DNA of 64,000 bases from the NCBI GenBank assembly GCA_017512025.1, contig JAFWHH010000012.1:124001-188000 (forward strand), given 5' to 3'. The notes under the pieces are model-generated. The model did not search any database, had not been told where the DNA came from, and worked only from the letters and a program-made list of their open reading frames with translations. Positions within the stretch are counted from its first letter, which is position 1, and every line of letters begins with the position of its first letter. The stretch comes from Clostridia bacterium. GTDB lineage: Bacteria > Bacillota > Clostridia > TANB77 > CAG-508. The position numbers and the translations under genes were made by a program. Shown in pieces: positions 52,405-60,223 of this stretch.

Positions 52405-53112
52405 ATGAATTATTTAAAAGGATACAAACCAGTTGAGCTAAACAAGGGTGATTTAAAGAATTTAGAAAAATTTTCAGATTTAGAAGAAAAATATAGCAAC
52501 ATTACGGATGATTTAACAGCTATGCTTGGAGATAAAGAATTTGAAGGTTCCATATTTGCTCTTAGAAATAAAAAAGAAAAGAAATATAAATCAATTTATA
52601 TATTCAAACCAGAAAAAGATAAAGATGGTAATGATATATTAAGATTTTATAAAAGCGTTAGTACAGATGATGTTAGTTCAGAAGCTGTAAAAGAGTTTGA
52701 AGATATTATTATGGAATCTTTAAAAGAAACGGTAAGTTTAGATGAGAAATGGAGTCAAATCATATGGAATGACAATGTAATTGAACCACGTATGATTAGA
52801 CTAGCAAGTATAAACTTATCAGCTGGATTATTTGGAATTATTTTCGGACTTCTTTTGTATATAATAACAGGACAAGTGCTTTGGTTCGTACTAGGAATAG
52901 CAATAGGTTTAACAAGTGGAGCGATTGTTTCTAAAATTGGAGAGAAAAAAGAAGAAGAAAAAAAAGAAACAGGAATGCTTCCTGCTGAAAATAAATCTTT
53001 AGAAGTTCAACCAGAGAAAGGTATAGAAGAGAAAGAGGAGACAGCAGTTGTAAATCCAGAAGCTGAAAAGTCTGTTGTAATTAAAGAAGAAAACGAAGAT
53101 AATAATGATTAA
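52405..53112 (+). CDS. Membrane protein with cytoplasmic N-domain, unknown function (235 aa)
   Basis: Residues 1-130 are charged and probably cytoplasmic; a helical hairpin of two membrane segments (about residues 133-152 and 156-178, GLFGIIFGLLLYIITGQ then WFVLGIAIGLTSGAIVS) follows, then a Glu/Lys-rich tail of about 50 residues. No domain recognised. AAAGGGG lies about 12 bases before the ATG, giving the start MNYLKGYKPVELN. It has its own promoter and a strong terminator. Confidence 0.65.
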   Translation: MNYLKGYKPVELNKGDLKNLEKFSDLEEKYSNITDDLTAMLGDKEFEGSIFALRNKKEKKYKSIYIFKPEKDKDGNDILRFYKSVSTDDVSSEAVKEFEDIIMESLKETVSLDEKWSQIIWNDNVIEPRMIRLASINLSAGLFGIIFGLLLYIITGQVLWFVLGIAIGLTSGAIVSKIGEKKEEEKKETGMLPAENKSLEVQPEKGIEEKEETAVVNPEAEKSVVIKEENEDNND

Positions 53113-53126
53113 TAATAAAAATAGGG

Positions 53127-53158
53127 AGATACATAGCTAATACTATGTATCTTTTTTT
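53127..53158 (+). terminator. Terminator after the 235-residue gene
   Basis: AGATACATAG and CTATGTATCT form a 10-bp stem with a 6-base loop, followed by TTTTTT. Confidence 0.9.
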
Positions 53159-53207
53159 ACTTAGATAGTTTGGTTATGGTGGCATAACTAAAAATATAAA
53201 TAGCATG

Positions 53208-53236
53208 TTGAAAAAAAATAATAATTATGTTATCCT
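53208..53236 (+). promoter_or_regulatory. Promoter of the his unit
   Basis: TTGAAA (53208-53213), 17 bases, TATCCT (53231-53236). The -10 is weak but correctly placed for a 40-base leader before the leader ORF. Confidence 0.55.
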
Positions 53237-53283
53237 TATAAAAATTACATGTAATTAAAAAATATAGTAAAGAAGGAATTATT

Positions 53284-53349
53284 ATGAAATCAGATGCGTT
53301 ATTAATAGCTAAATTACATCATCATTGTGGGTGCACTGGTATCGCGTAG
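53284..53349 (+). CDS. Histidine leader peptide
   Basis: Start ATG 53284 after AGAAGGAATT, 21 residues ending LHHHCGCTGIA and TAG 53347-53349. The run of three CAT codons, ahead of an alternative hairpin and an intrinsic terminator and just before hisE-hisG, is the arrangement of ribosome-mediated histidine attenuation. Scarcity of His-tRNA would stall the ribosome at the CAT codons and change the downstream fold. Confidence 0.85.
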   Translation: MKSDALLIAKLHHHCGCTGIA

Positions 53350-53365
53350 TATATATATAATACAC

Positions 53366-53449
53366 GTAGGTACGAGTGCTTAAAACTCGTGCCTACAATG
53401 TTTTTAGGGAGCTATGTAGGTTTATTAAAGACCTTACATAGCTCTTTTT
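53366..53449 (+). terminator. His attenuator: competing hairpin plus terminator
   Basis: GTAGGTACGAGT (53366-53377) pairs with ACTCGTGCCTAC (53385-53396). The same 3' arm can also pair with the His-codon/Cys region of the leader (CATTGTGGGTGCAC, about 53324-53337). Then GAGCTATGTAGGT (53409-53421) pairs with ACCTTACATAGCTC (53431-53444), followed by TTTTT, an intrinsic terminator. The 3' arm of the first hairpin can also pair with TGTAGG of the terminator, giving an antiterminator option. Confidence 0.8.
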
Positions 53450-53483
53450 GCGTACAAAAAAATAATGATGAGGAGAATTTAGT

Positions 53484-53810
53484 ATGGAAAAAAGTATTTT
53501 AGAAGAAATTTATGAAATGATTGATGACAGAGAAAAGAATCCAAAAGAAAAATCATATACCAATTATCTGTTAGAAGAAGGTATAGATAAGGTTTGTAAA
53601 AAGGTAGGAGAGGAAGCTGCTGAAGTAATTATTGCTGCCAAGAATCCAAATAATGAAGAGTTTATTGGAGAAATATGTGATTTAACATACCACGTACTAG
53701 TATTAATGTATGAAAGAAATATATCAATTAAACAAGTTGAAAAAATTCTTACTAAACGACATCAAATTGAAGGAAATAAGAAAAAAAGAAATATTAGAGG
53801 CGAATATTAA
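53484..53810 (+). CDS. hisE: Phosphoribosyl-ATP pyrophosphohydrolase
   Basis: HisE hydrolyses phosphoribosyl-ATP to phosphoribosyl-AMP, step two of histidine synthesis. The 108-residue all-alpha MazG-like protein has the family pattern CKKVGEEAAEVIIAAK followed by EICDLTYHVLVLM. GAGGAG precedes the ATG. It lies downstream of the His attenuator and upstream of hisG; other his genes are not in the window. Confidence 0.93.
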   Translation: MEKSILEEIYEMIDDREKNPKEKSYTNYLLEEGIDKVCKKVGEEAAEVIIAAKNPNNEEFIGEICDLTYHVLVLMYERNISIKQVEKILTKRHQIEGNKKKRNIRGEY

Positions 53811-53844
53811 TTGATTAAATGTTTTGTAAGAAAGGATGATTATT

Positions 53845-54504
53845 ATGATAAAAATAGCATTAACAAAAGGAAGAATTGAAAAGAATATTGAGGAATTATT
53901 AGGAGAGTTAGGATATGATACAAATCCAATGGTAAACAAAGATAGAAAGTTATTAATAGAGCTGGGAAATGAGTTACAGATTGTATTTGTTAAATCGATA
54001 GATGTTGTTAATTTGGTAAAATTAGGTTTTGTGGATTTAGGAATTGTTGGTAGTGATATAATATTTGAAAATCCATCTGAGAAGTATTCTCAATTAATTG
54101 ATTTTGAGACGGGTAAGTGTTTCTTTGCACTATGTGGATATCAAACATATAGTGAGATACCAGATGATAGAGTTAAGAGAATTGCAACTAAGTATCCAAA
54201 TATTGCACGTGCATATTTTGAAAAGAAGAAACAAGAGATAGAGGTTATTAAATTACAAGGTTCTGTTGAAATTGCACCAATCATCGGTATATCTGATGCA
54301 ATTGTTGATATTGTAGAAACGGGAGATACATTAAGAGCAAATGGCTTATCAGTCATTGAACCAATTGCTTCTGTCAGTACGAGACTTATTGGTAATAATG
54401 AAAGAATACAAGAAAAAGAGCATGAGATAGCATCATTTGTAGAAAAAATTAACAACTACAAAAATAGAGTAGCATGCGTTTCAAATTCTAAAAATAATAG
54501 ATAA
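53845..54504 (+). CDS. hisG: ATP phosphoribosyltransferase, short form
   Basis: HisG makes phosphoribosyl-ATP, the first committed step of histidine synthesis. At 219 residues it is the short form, which in known cases needs HisZ as regulatory partner; HisZ is not seen here. Motifs: ALTKGRIEKNIEELL, DLGIVGSDII and the PRPP-binding GISDAIVDIVETGDTLRANGL. AAAGGA eight bases upstream favours ATG 53845 over 53836. Confidence 0.92.
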   Translation: MIKIALTKGRIEKNIEELLGELGYDTNPMVNKDRKLLIELGNELQIVFVKSIDVVNLVKLGFVDLGIVGSDIIFENPSEKYSQLIDFETGKCFFALCGYQTYSEIPDDRVKRIATKYPNIARAYFEKKKQEIEVIKLQGSVEIAPIIGISDAIVDIVETGDTLRANGLSVIEPIASVSTRLIGNNERIQEKEHEIASFVEKINNYKNRVACVSNSKNNR

Positions 54505-54530
54505 AAAAGTATTAAAATAGCTATAATTTA

Positions 54531-54559
54531 TTGACTTTAAATGTATTTTGAGATATAAA
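54531..54559 (+). promoter_or_regulatory. Promoter of the envelope operon leader
   Basis: TTGACT (54531-54536), 17 bases, TATAAA (54554-54559). Confidence 0.75.
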
Positions 54560-54600
54560 AAGTATAAGGAAATTCACAAATGAAATAAGAAGGAAAACTA

Positions 54601-54702
54601 ATGCAAAAAATATACTGTTATGTTCGAAAAAGTAAAATAAATAAAGCAGCAGTACATGTAATTTCTAACAGAAATTACGTGTATTGTGCGTGTTATAAAT
54701 AA
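54601..54702 (+). CDS. Tyr/Cys-rich leader peptide of the envelope operon (33 aa)
   Basis: AGAAGGA precedes ATG 54601. The peptide contains MQKIYCYVRKSK at its start and NYVYCACYK at its end, with five Tyr and three Cys in 33 residues. A 13-bp hairpin (54653-54683) lies inside the ORF with its right arm over the Tyr-Val-Tyr codons, and an intrinsic terminator follows the stop. This matches a ribosome-controlled attenuator, sensing Tyr or Cys supply or translation itself, ahead of the zinc-ribbon operon. Confidence 0.65.
   Translation: MQKIYCYVRKSKINKAAVHVISNRNYVYCACYK
54653..54683 (+). repeat. Hairpin inside the leader ORF
   Basis: TACATGTAATTTC (54653-54665) and GAAATTACGTGTA (54671-54683) form a 13-position stem (one G-U) with a 5-base loop. 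Confidence 0.7.
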
Positions 54703-54705
54703 AAT

Positions 54706-54732
54706 AGGGCAGAGCAAATCTGCTCTATTTTT
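54706..54732 (+). terminator. Terminator after the Tyr/Cys leader ORF
   Basis: AGGGCAGA and TCTGCTCT pair over eight positions (one G-U) with a 5-base loop, followed by ATTTTT. It lies four bases after the leader stop and about 35 bases before the first operon gene, and no second promoter follows it. Confidence 0.75.
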
Positions 54733-54766
54733 CGTATTTTCGTACAAATATTATTGAGGTGATTAT

Positions 54767-55981
54767 ATGTATTGTGGTAAATGTGGTAAAAAAAATAGAG
54801 AAGGTGCTATATATTGTGAGCAATGTGGTGCTAAAATGATTTATCCAAAGAAAAAATTTGGAGCAGCTAGATATATTATAATTGGATTATTGGTATTATC
54901 TATTATCGTTGCTGTGATTATTGGAATAGTTGCAATTGCTAGTGTTAATAACAATGTATATTTCTCAGATGATGATTATGATAGAGTAGCTACAAAAGAT
55001 AAAAAGGATAATAAGAAAGATAAAGAAGACTACGATTGGGGTAATGGAACTGGCTCATCAGGTGGATCTGGATCAGGAGCTTCTGGAGGAAGTAGCAATG
55101 GTACGCAAAAGACTCAAACAGATATTGAAGTAGATCATTTCTATTATGTTGATTTACCAAACGAGCAAGCGGCTGATGAATTAATAAAAAAAGATTCTGA
55201 AGATCAAAAAGGCACAACATCTAACGAAATAAAACAAATTGAAAATCAGATTATAAGGGACTACAAAGTTAAAGCAGTTAATTTGGGTGAGATGGATGTG
55301 GATACAGCCAGAGGAATATCAAATGCATTTAAATACATATATGATAATTTCCCAGGAGCAAGAAATATGCTATCAAATATAAGTATTGGTAATATGTCAA
55401 TATCTCAAAATAGTGTACTTGCTTATTTTGGACCACATGAATTTGCTGTTTCAAAATCATCTGCAACAGGATACCCAAAATCAGTAAAAACATTAATGTG
55501 TTTAAATAGTAGATATTTCTTAAATCCATCATTATTACAACAAGCAGTTGAGCAAAGCTCTAAAGCAGGACATTTCCCAAAGAATGTTTCTAAATATGCC
55601 GTTGTTGTACATGAGTCAGGACATTTCTTAACATTAGTTGCAACCATGAAAAAATATGGATTAGATACAGTTAATTTTATAGATTCAAGTTCTGTAGATA
55701 AATATATAAAAGTATTACAAGATTGGAATTCGTATGAAGAGCCATTAAGTATTTTAAATGAAGCATATGAAAATTATAAGAAAAAATATAATGACAATAT
55801 TTCTTTTGATGAATTTAGAGCTTCAATATCTGGATATGCAATGCAAACGGATAAGTCAGGAAAACCAATTTATCATGAAACAGTTGCAGAAGCATTCCAT
55901 GATTATTATACAAATGGACAAAACTCAGCTAAGGCTAGTATAGAGATAGTACAAGTATTAATGCAAAGAGTTAATAGATAA
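54767..55981 (+). CDS. Zinc-ribbon membrane protein with extracytoplasmic HExxH domain
   Basis: The 404-residue protein starts with a zinc ribbon (MYCGKCGKKNREGAIYCEQC, C3, C6, C17, C20), then one membrane helix (about 36-59), a charged and Gly/Ser linker, and an extracellular domain with the metallopeptidase motif VHESGHFL (H282, E283, H286). A glutamate in HETVAEAFHDYY about 80 residues later is a candidate third ligand. It is predicted to be a membrane-tethered zinc peptidase; substrate unknown. GAGGTG precedes the ATG. It is the first gene of a six-gene operon reaching 62805. Confidence 0.75.
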   Translation: MYCGKCGKKNREGAIYCEQCGAKMIYPKKKFGAARYIIIGLLVLSIIVAVIIGIVAIASVNNNVYFSDDDYDRVATKDKKDNKKDKEDYDWGNGTGSSGGSGSGASGGSSNGTQKTQTDIEVDHFYYVDLPNEQAADELIKKDSEDQKGTTSNEIKQIENQIIRDYKVKAVNLGEMDVDTARGISNAFKYIYDNFPGARNMLSNISIGNMSISQNSVLAYFGPHEFAVSKSSATGYPKSVKTLMCLNSRYFLNPSLLQQAVEQSSKAGHFPKNVSKYAVVVHESGHFLTLVATMKKYGLDTVNFIDSSSVDKYIKVLQDWNSYEEPLSILNEAYENYKKKYNDNISFDEFRASISGYAMQTDKSGKPIYHETVAEAFHDYYTNGQNSAKASIEIVQVLMQRVNR

Positions 55982-55992
55982 GGAGGGGAATA

Positions 55993-57729
55993 ATGAAAAG
56001 TAAGAGAAAAGTATATATATTAGTTGCAATTGTTCTTTTTGGTATTTTATTATTCGCCTTTATAAGATGGAATAATATAAATAAAAAGACAATCCACATT
56101 AAAGCAGGGGACATAGATTTTTCTGATACTGTTGTAGCACAAGAAATTAAAGAAGAGCTAGATGATGAATATACAATTGGTTCAACTGTTGGTGACAAAG
56201 GTAAAGAAAGTGAAGCAAAGGCAATTAATTTTGCAAATCAGGTAACATATTTGTTATTAGGAGCACCAGGAGAAGAGCAATCTGACTTTGCTGCATATAA
56301 GAAAAGAGAAGAAGAGTTTAACAAAATTACTGATTTAGATGGCTCTGGTATTAAATATCAAAGAAGTGGTATTAGATATAAAATTGATCGTGGGCCAGAA
56401 GCAACAAGAAAAATAATTAGAAACAGAGTTTTAAAATATAAAGACTATGGTAAGGCAACTGTTTTAAACGTAACAGGTGATGTCGTTGAAGTGAAAGTTT
56501 ATATGGAAGATGTTACAGCTATTGTAACAAATGACGATAACCCACAAGAAGTTAACTATGTAACAACAAAGATGGAATTAAGATACTATCTAACAAGCAT
56601 ATATGGAACATATAGACTTAAAGATATTAAATATAGATTAGGTGATGACATCCAAGGAGAGCTTGATAAAGCTGAAGAAGACGAACTAAATGGTGGAAAG
56701 GAAAATAACGCATCAGTTAGTGCAATAGATGAAAAGTATTTCAATGAATATGATTTTTCTAAACTAGAGAATTTTACAGAAGATAAAAGACAAGCTGTTT
56801 ACAAACAAAATATTGATAATGTTGTAAGATTAAATGCATACGATGGATTAAATATTACAAACTCAGCTACTGGAGTTTTAATATCAGATGGTTATGTTGT
56901 AACAAGTTGGAATTTCTTTGAAAAGGCATTAAGTAACGCACAATATATTAATATATTTGATAAAGATGGAAATGATTTAGAGTTTGAAGGTGTTATTTCC
57001 GTTGATACAAATATTGATATTGTAATCATAAAGCTTAAGGAAAAGAGAACATCTACAACAAAAATGGGAAATACTCAGGATATGAGAAAAGAAGATCCAA
57101 TATTATCAATTGGAACAAAGTCTGGTTTTAAGCTATCAACTAGTGTTGGTATTATTGCTGAAAATGTAGATAATCAATTAAAGAACATAATGACAATCAC
57201 TGAGTCAGAAGCTGGTGGACCAGTATACAACGAAGCAGGAGAGCTTATAGCAATTAATACAGATCAATCAGTTAATTCAAGTATATCTGTTGCAAATTCA
57301 ATCGAAAAGTTAAAAGATGTAAAAGATAAACTTGATAAAGATGATTTTTCTAAAGTAAAAAGCATGAGTTTTGAAGCATTAAAAGAAAAATACTACTATA
57401 GTCCAAAGAATGAAGAGATTGTTGTAAACCAAATCAAGAAAAAGAAATGGGACGAGTATAAGAAAATTGGTGATATTGAAAATACCATTCCTTTAAAATT
57501 AAACAAAGCAAGTTATTATAATGGAATTATTGGATTAAGATATGAAAATGATATTGAAGAATATATGTCTGGTATTGCAAGATCATATAGATTCATAGAA
57601 GAGTTAAAGAATTCTGGATATGAAACAGTATATGAATCAAAGACAAAATGTGTATTCAGAAATGGAACATACAAAGTAACAATGATGGAAGAAATGGGAT
57701 ACTTAATTGTTATAATGACAAAGATTTAA
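55993..57729 (+). CDS. Membrane-anchored HtrA-like pseudoprotease
   Basis: One N-terminal membrane helix (about residues 8-25) and a large extracytoplasmic part. Residues about 290-430 match the trypsin-like fold of HtrA: TGVLISDGYVVTSWNFF, NIDIVIIKL, then ESEAGGPVYNEAGELIAINTD. The catalytic His position holds N307 (VTSWNFF, usually VTNxHVV) and the nucleophile position holds A407 (EAGGP, usually NSGGP), while the Asp remains. It is thus predicted to be inactive and perhaps a binding or regulatory subunit. AGGAGG precedes the ATG, 12 bases after the upstream gene. Confidence 0.75.
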   Translation: MKSKRKVYILVAIVLFGILLFAFIRWNNINKKTIHIKAGDIDFSDTVVAQEIKEELDDEYTIGSTVGDKGKESEAKAINFANQVTYLLLGAPGEEQSDFAAYKKREEEFNKITDLDGSGIKYQRSGIRYKIDRGPEATRKIIRNRVLKYKDYGKATVLNVTGDVVEVKVYMEDVTAIVTNDDNPQEVNYVTTKMELRYYLTSIYGTYRLKDIKYRLGDDIQGELDKAEEDELNGGKENNASVSAIDEKYFNEYDFSKLENFTEDKRQAVYKQNIDNVVRLNAYDGLNITNSATGVLISDGYVVTSWNFFEKALSNAQYINIFDKDGNDLEFEGVISVDTNIDIVIIKLKEKRTSTTKMGNTQDMRKEDPILSIGTKSGFKLSTSVGIIAENVDNQLKNIMTITESEAGGPVYNEAGELIAINTDQSVNSSISVANSIEKLKDVKDKLDKDDFSKVKSMSFEALKEKYYYSPKNEEIVVNQIKKKKWDEYKKIGDIENTIPLKLNKASYYNGIIGLRYENDIEEYMSGIARSYRFIEELKNSGYETVYESKTKCVFRNGTYKVTMMEEMGYLIVIMTKI

Positions 57730-57745
57730 TTAAGGAGAGGTTACA

Positions 57746-59290
57746 ATGAAGAAAGATTTATTAAAAAGAATTACATTAGTTTTAGCATTTATCATAATCA
57801 TTGTTGGAATAATTGTATTTTTATCAAGCTCTAAAGGTATACAACAAGAGGAGTTTTCTAATAGCAACTATAGCGTTAAATATGATACTACATGGAAAAT
57901 AAGTGAAAGCTTAGATAATGAGATAGTATTTGTACACAATGATACACAAAGTACAATTGATATATCAATTGCAGACTTAGATAGCAATTTATATGGTAAA
58001 ACACTAAAACAAATAGCTCAAAATGTTAAGAATAAAATAGAGAAGGAATATCCTGATTATAAATGTATATCAGAGCATATTACATATCTAAACGATGATA
58101 TTAGTGAAGCATACCAATTATTATTTGAAGATGGAAAACGTCAATCATTAATACAAATTGGAATGTATGGTTACAAAGTATTTATATCTAATTACACTGC
58201 TGAGAATCAGTATTTTGATATTCTTCTTGATAGTGTTCAAACAATAAATGCTAACTTCAAAATAAAATATGAATCTGTTGATATGATGGATTCTAGAAAA
58301 ATTGAAGAAACAGGATATGAAGTAAAAACAGACGATGTTGACTATAGCCAAACAGAAACACATTCTTATATTGGTTCAAATTATAAAGTAACATTTTCAG
58401 TACCGGTTCAATTTAAAGGTAATGTTAGCGGACTATCATATACAAAAGAATCAGGAGATGGTTCTAGCACACGTATAAGCATAACTTCTGAAAATGAAAA
58501 CTTATTTACTGTATATGATGAAGTAATGAAGAACAGTAAATCATATAATTATACAAAGATAGAAATACAAAAAATTGCAAATGGATATTTAGAAGGATAT
58601 GGAATAAAAGGAACAACAAATTATGGTAGAGAAGTATATACAATGTTATATGCATTAAATGACTTTAATACTTTACAATTAACAGTTTCTGGAGATGACG
58701 TAACACAAAATATGATAGATAACATTAAGATAGTAAGTTTTGATAGATGTGGTAACTACATCGATAGAACTTCTGTTGATGGATACTTAGTTGGAACATT
58801 AACTCAAGAAAACTATTTTTCAATGAATGATAAACAAACATATATAAGTGTTGATTATAAAGTACCAGAAAAATATAAAGAAATAGTTGAGCAAACATAT
58901 GACTTAGGTGCTCCAGAAAGAGCAAGAGCATTTGTAATTGGTAAATTAAGAAATAGCGAAATAACAGAATCAACATGGGCTACTGATTCATTCTATGATT
59001 ATAATGTTACAATTAATATTGCTTTAGGAAGTGCAGAGACAATAGCAAACAATGATAATTTAACATATAAGAAAGATGTAACAATTGGAGATGTAACATA
59101 TAAATATTACACATCAGAATATGATTCTGAAGGAACTACAATAAAAGAAGCATATTACATTGCAAGTATAAACGGTGATGGTGATAATGCAAAATATTCA
59201 TTTAGAATATATGTATCATCTTTAGACGATATACCAGAATCAGTACTACAAGACTTTGCTTCAGTTAAGATTGAAGTTCAAGATTTATAA
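57746..59290 (+). CDS. Membrane-anchored repeat protein of the envelope operon (514 aa)
   Basis: An N-terminal membrane helix (about 8-27) is followed by an extracytoplasmic region with at least two similar beta-rich modules: SNYSVKYDTTWKISESL...IDISIADL...LFEDGKRQSLIQIG, and SNYKVTFSVPVQFKGNV...RISITSEN. These resemble PsbP/DUF1795-like domains. No catalytic motif is visible. The C-terminal module differs. The gene follows the pseudoprotease by 17 bases. Function unknown; surface location is well supported. Confidence 0.65.
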   Translation: MKKDLLKRITLVLAFIIIIVGIIVFLSSSKGIQQEEFSNSNYSVKYDTTWKISESLDNEIVFVHNDTQSTIDISIADLDSNLYGKTLKQIAQNVKNKIEKEYPDYKCISEHITYLNDDISEAYQLLFEDGKRQSLIQIGMYGYKVFISNYTAENQYFDILLDSVQTINANFKIKYESVDMMDSRKIEETGYEVKTDDVDYSQTETHSYIGSNYKVTFSVPVQFKGNVSGLSYTKESGDGSSTRISITSENENLFTVYDEVMKNSKSYNYTKIEIQKIANGYLEGYGIKGTTNYGREVYTMLYALNDFNTLQLTVSGDDVTQNMIDNIKIVSFDRCGNYIDRTSVDGYLVGTLTQENYFSMNDKQTYISVDYKVPEKYKEIVEQTYDLGAPERARAFVIGKLRNSEITESTWATDSFYDYNVTINIALGSAETIANNDNLTYKKDVTIGDVTYKYYTSEYDSEGTTIKEAYYIASINGDGDNAKYSFRIYVSSLDDIPESVLQDFASVKIEVQDL

Positions 59291-59328
59291 AAGACTTATT
59301 TTTAATAATATATTAGGAGGAATTTGAT

Positions 59329-60201
59329 ATGAAATGTTCAAAATGTGGAAATGAAATACTTCCAGGACAAGCTTTCTGCACTACATGCGGAACACCAGTA
59401 AGCCAGATGCAAAATGAGGCTAAGAGCGAGGTTAAAAATCAGAATCTAAGACAAGATTTTATACCACCAAAGAAGAAATCTGGGATGCCAGTATGGGCAA
59501 TTCTACTAATCTTAATACTTGTAATTGTTATTGTAGTAGGTATATGTATTATAGTTATTACATTAGTTAATGCAGATGATGATAGTGGTTCATCAAAGAA
59601 AAAACATTCAAGTAATGATATAGCTAACGAAACAACAAATAGCGTAACAAATAATATAACGAACAATACGATTCCAAACAATAAGGACAAAAAGAATAAA
59701 AAGGTAATCTCTGTAAATGACGGATTTGTAGCAAAGATTCCTGAAGATTATAAGTATAAAATGTCAACAGAAGGTGTTTCAATAACAGATAAGGATGAAA
59801 CAATGTTGATTAATTTGCAAGTAAAGGAACATCCTTATTCAACTGTCGTAGCAAGAAAGGATGAACTAGCAAACATATTGCGTAATGGTGGTAGTACAAT
59901 ATCAAAGATGGAAGAAAAAGTCATCAATGGAACATCATGCCTTGTATATGAAGTTAGTGTAACAGGATATAATTCTATTATTGCTTTGGTAAAAATTGAT
60001 GCATCTAATACAGCTATAGTTGAAGTAATTGATGCTGATTATACTACATACAATTATAGTAATCTTGAAAAAGCAGTTGAAATTGCAGTAACAGCTGAAA
60101 AATCTACAGATTCTAAAACTACAACACCAGATGGAAATAATACAATAACTAATTTAGAATCAAAATCTTCAATTAATTATAGTACATTATTAGATGAGTA
60201 G
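59329..60201 (+). CDS. Zinc-ribbon membrane protein with PsbP-like extracytoplasmic domain
   Basis: The 290-residue protein repeats the design of the operon's first gene: zinc ribbon MKCSKCGNEILPGQAFCTTC (C3, C6, C17, C20), one membrane helix (about residues 54-80), an Asn/Thr-rich linker, then a beta-rich domain (DGFVAKIPEDYKYKMSTEGV...) related in style to the modules of the 514-residue protein. No catalytic motif. AGGAGG precedes the ATG. Its stop lies 23 bases before the next start, so translation is likely coupled. Confidence 0.7.
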   Translation: MKCSKCGNEILPGQAFCTTCGTPVSQMQNEAKSEVKNQNLRQDFIPPKKKSGMPVWAILLILILVIVIVVGICIIVITLVNADDDSGSSKKKHSSNDIANETTNSVTNNITNNTIPNNKDKKNKKVISVNDGFVAKIPEDYKYKMSTEGVSITDKDETMLINLQVKEHPYSTVVARKDELANILRNGGSTISKMEEKVINGTSCLVYEVSVTGYNSIIALVKIDASNTAIVEVIDADYTTYNYSNLEKAVEIAVTAEKSTDSKTTTPDGNNTITNLESKSSINYSTLLDE

Positions 60202-60223
60202 AAAAATAAGGAAGGAAATGCAA

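Noticed and set aside
53324..53349. TGGTATCGCG in the his leader resembles the T-box core TGGTACCGCG.
   Set aside because: The leader is only about 100 bases long to this point, no specifier stem can be placed, and the sequence is fully explained as codons plus attenuator pairing.
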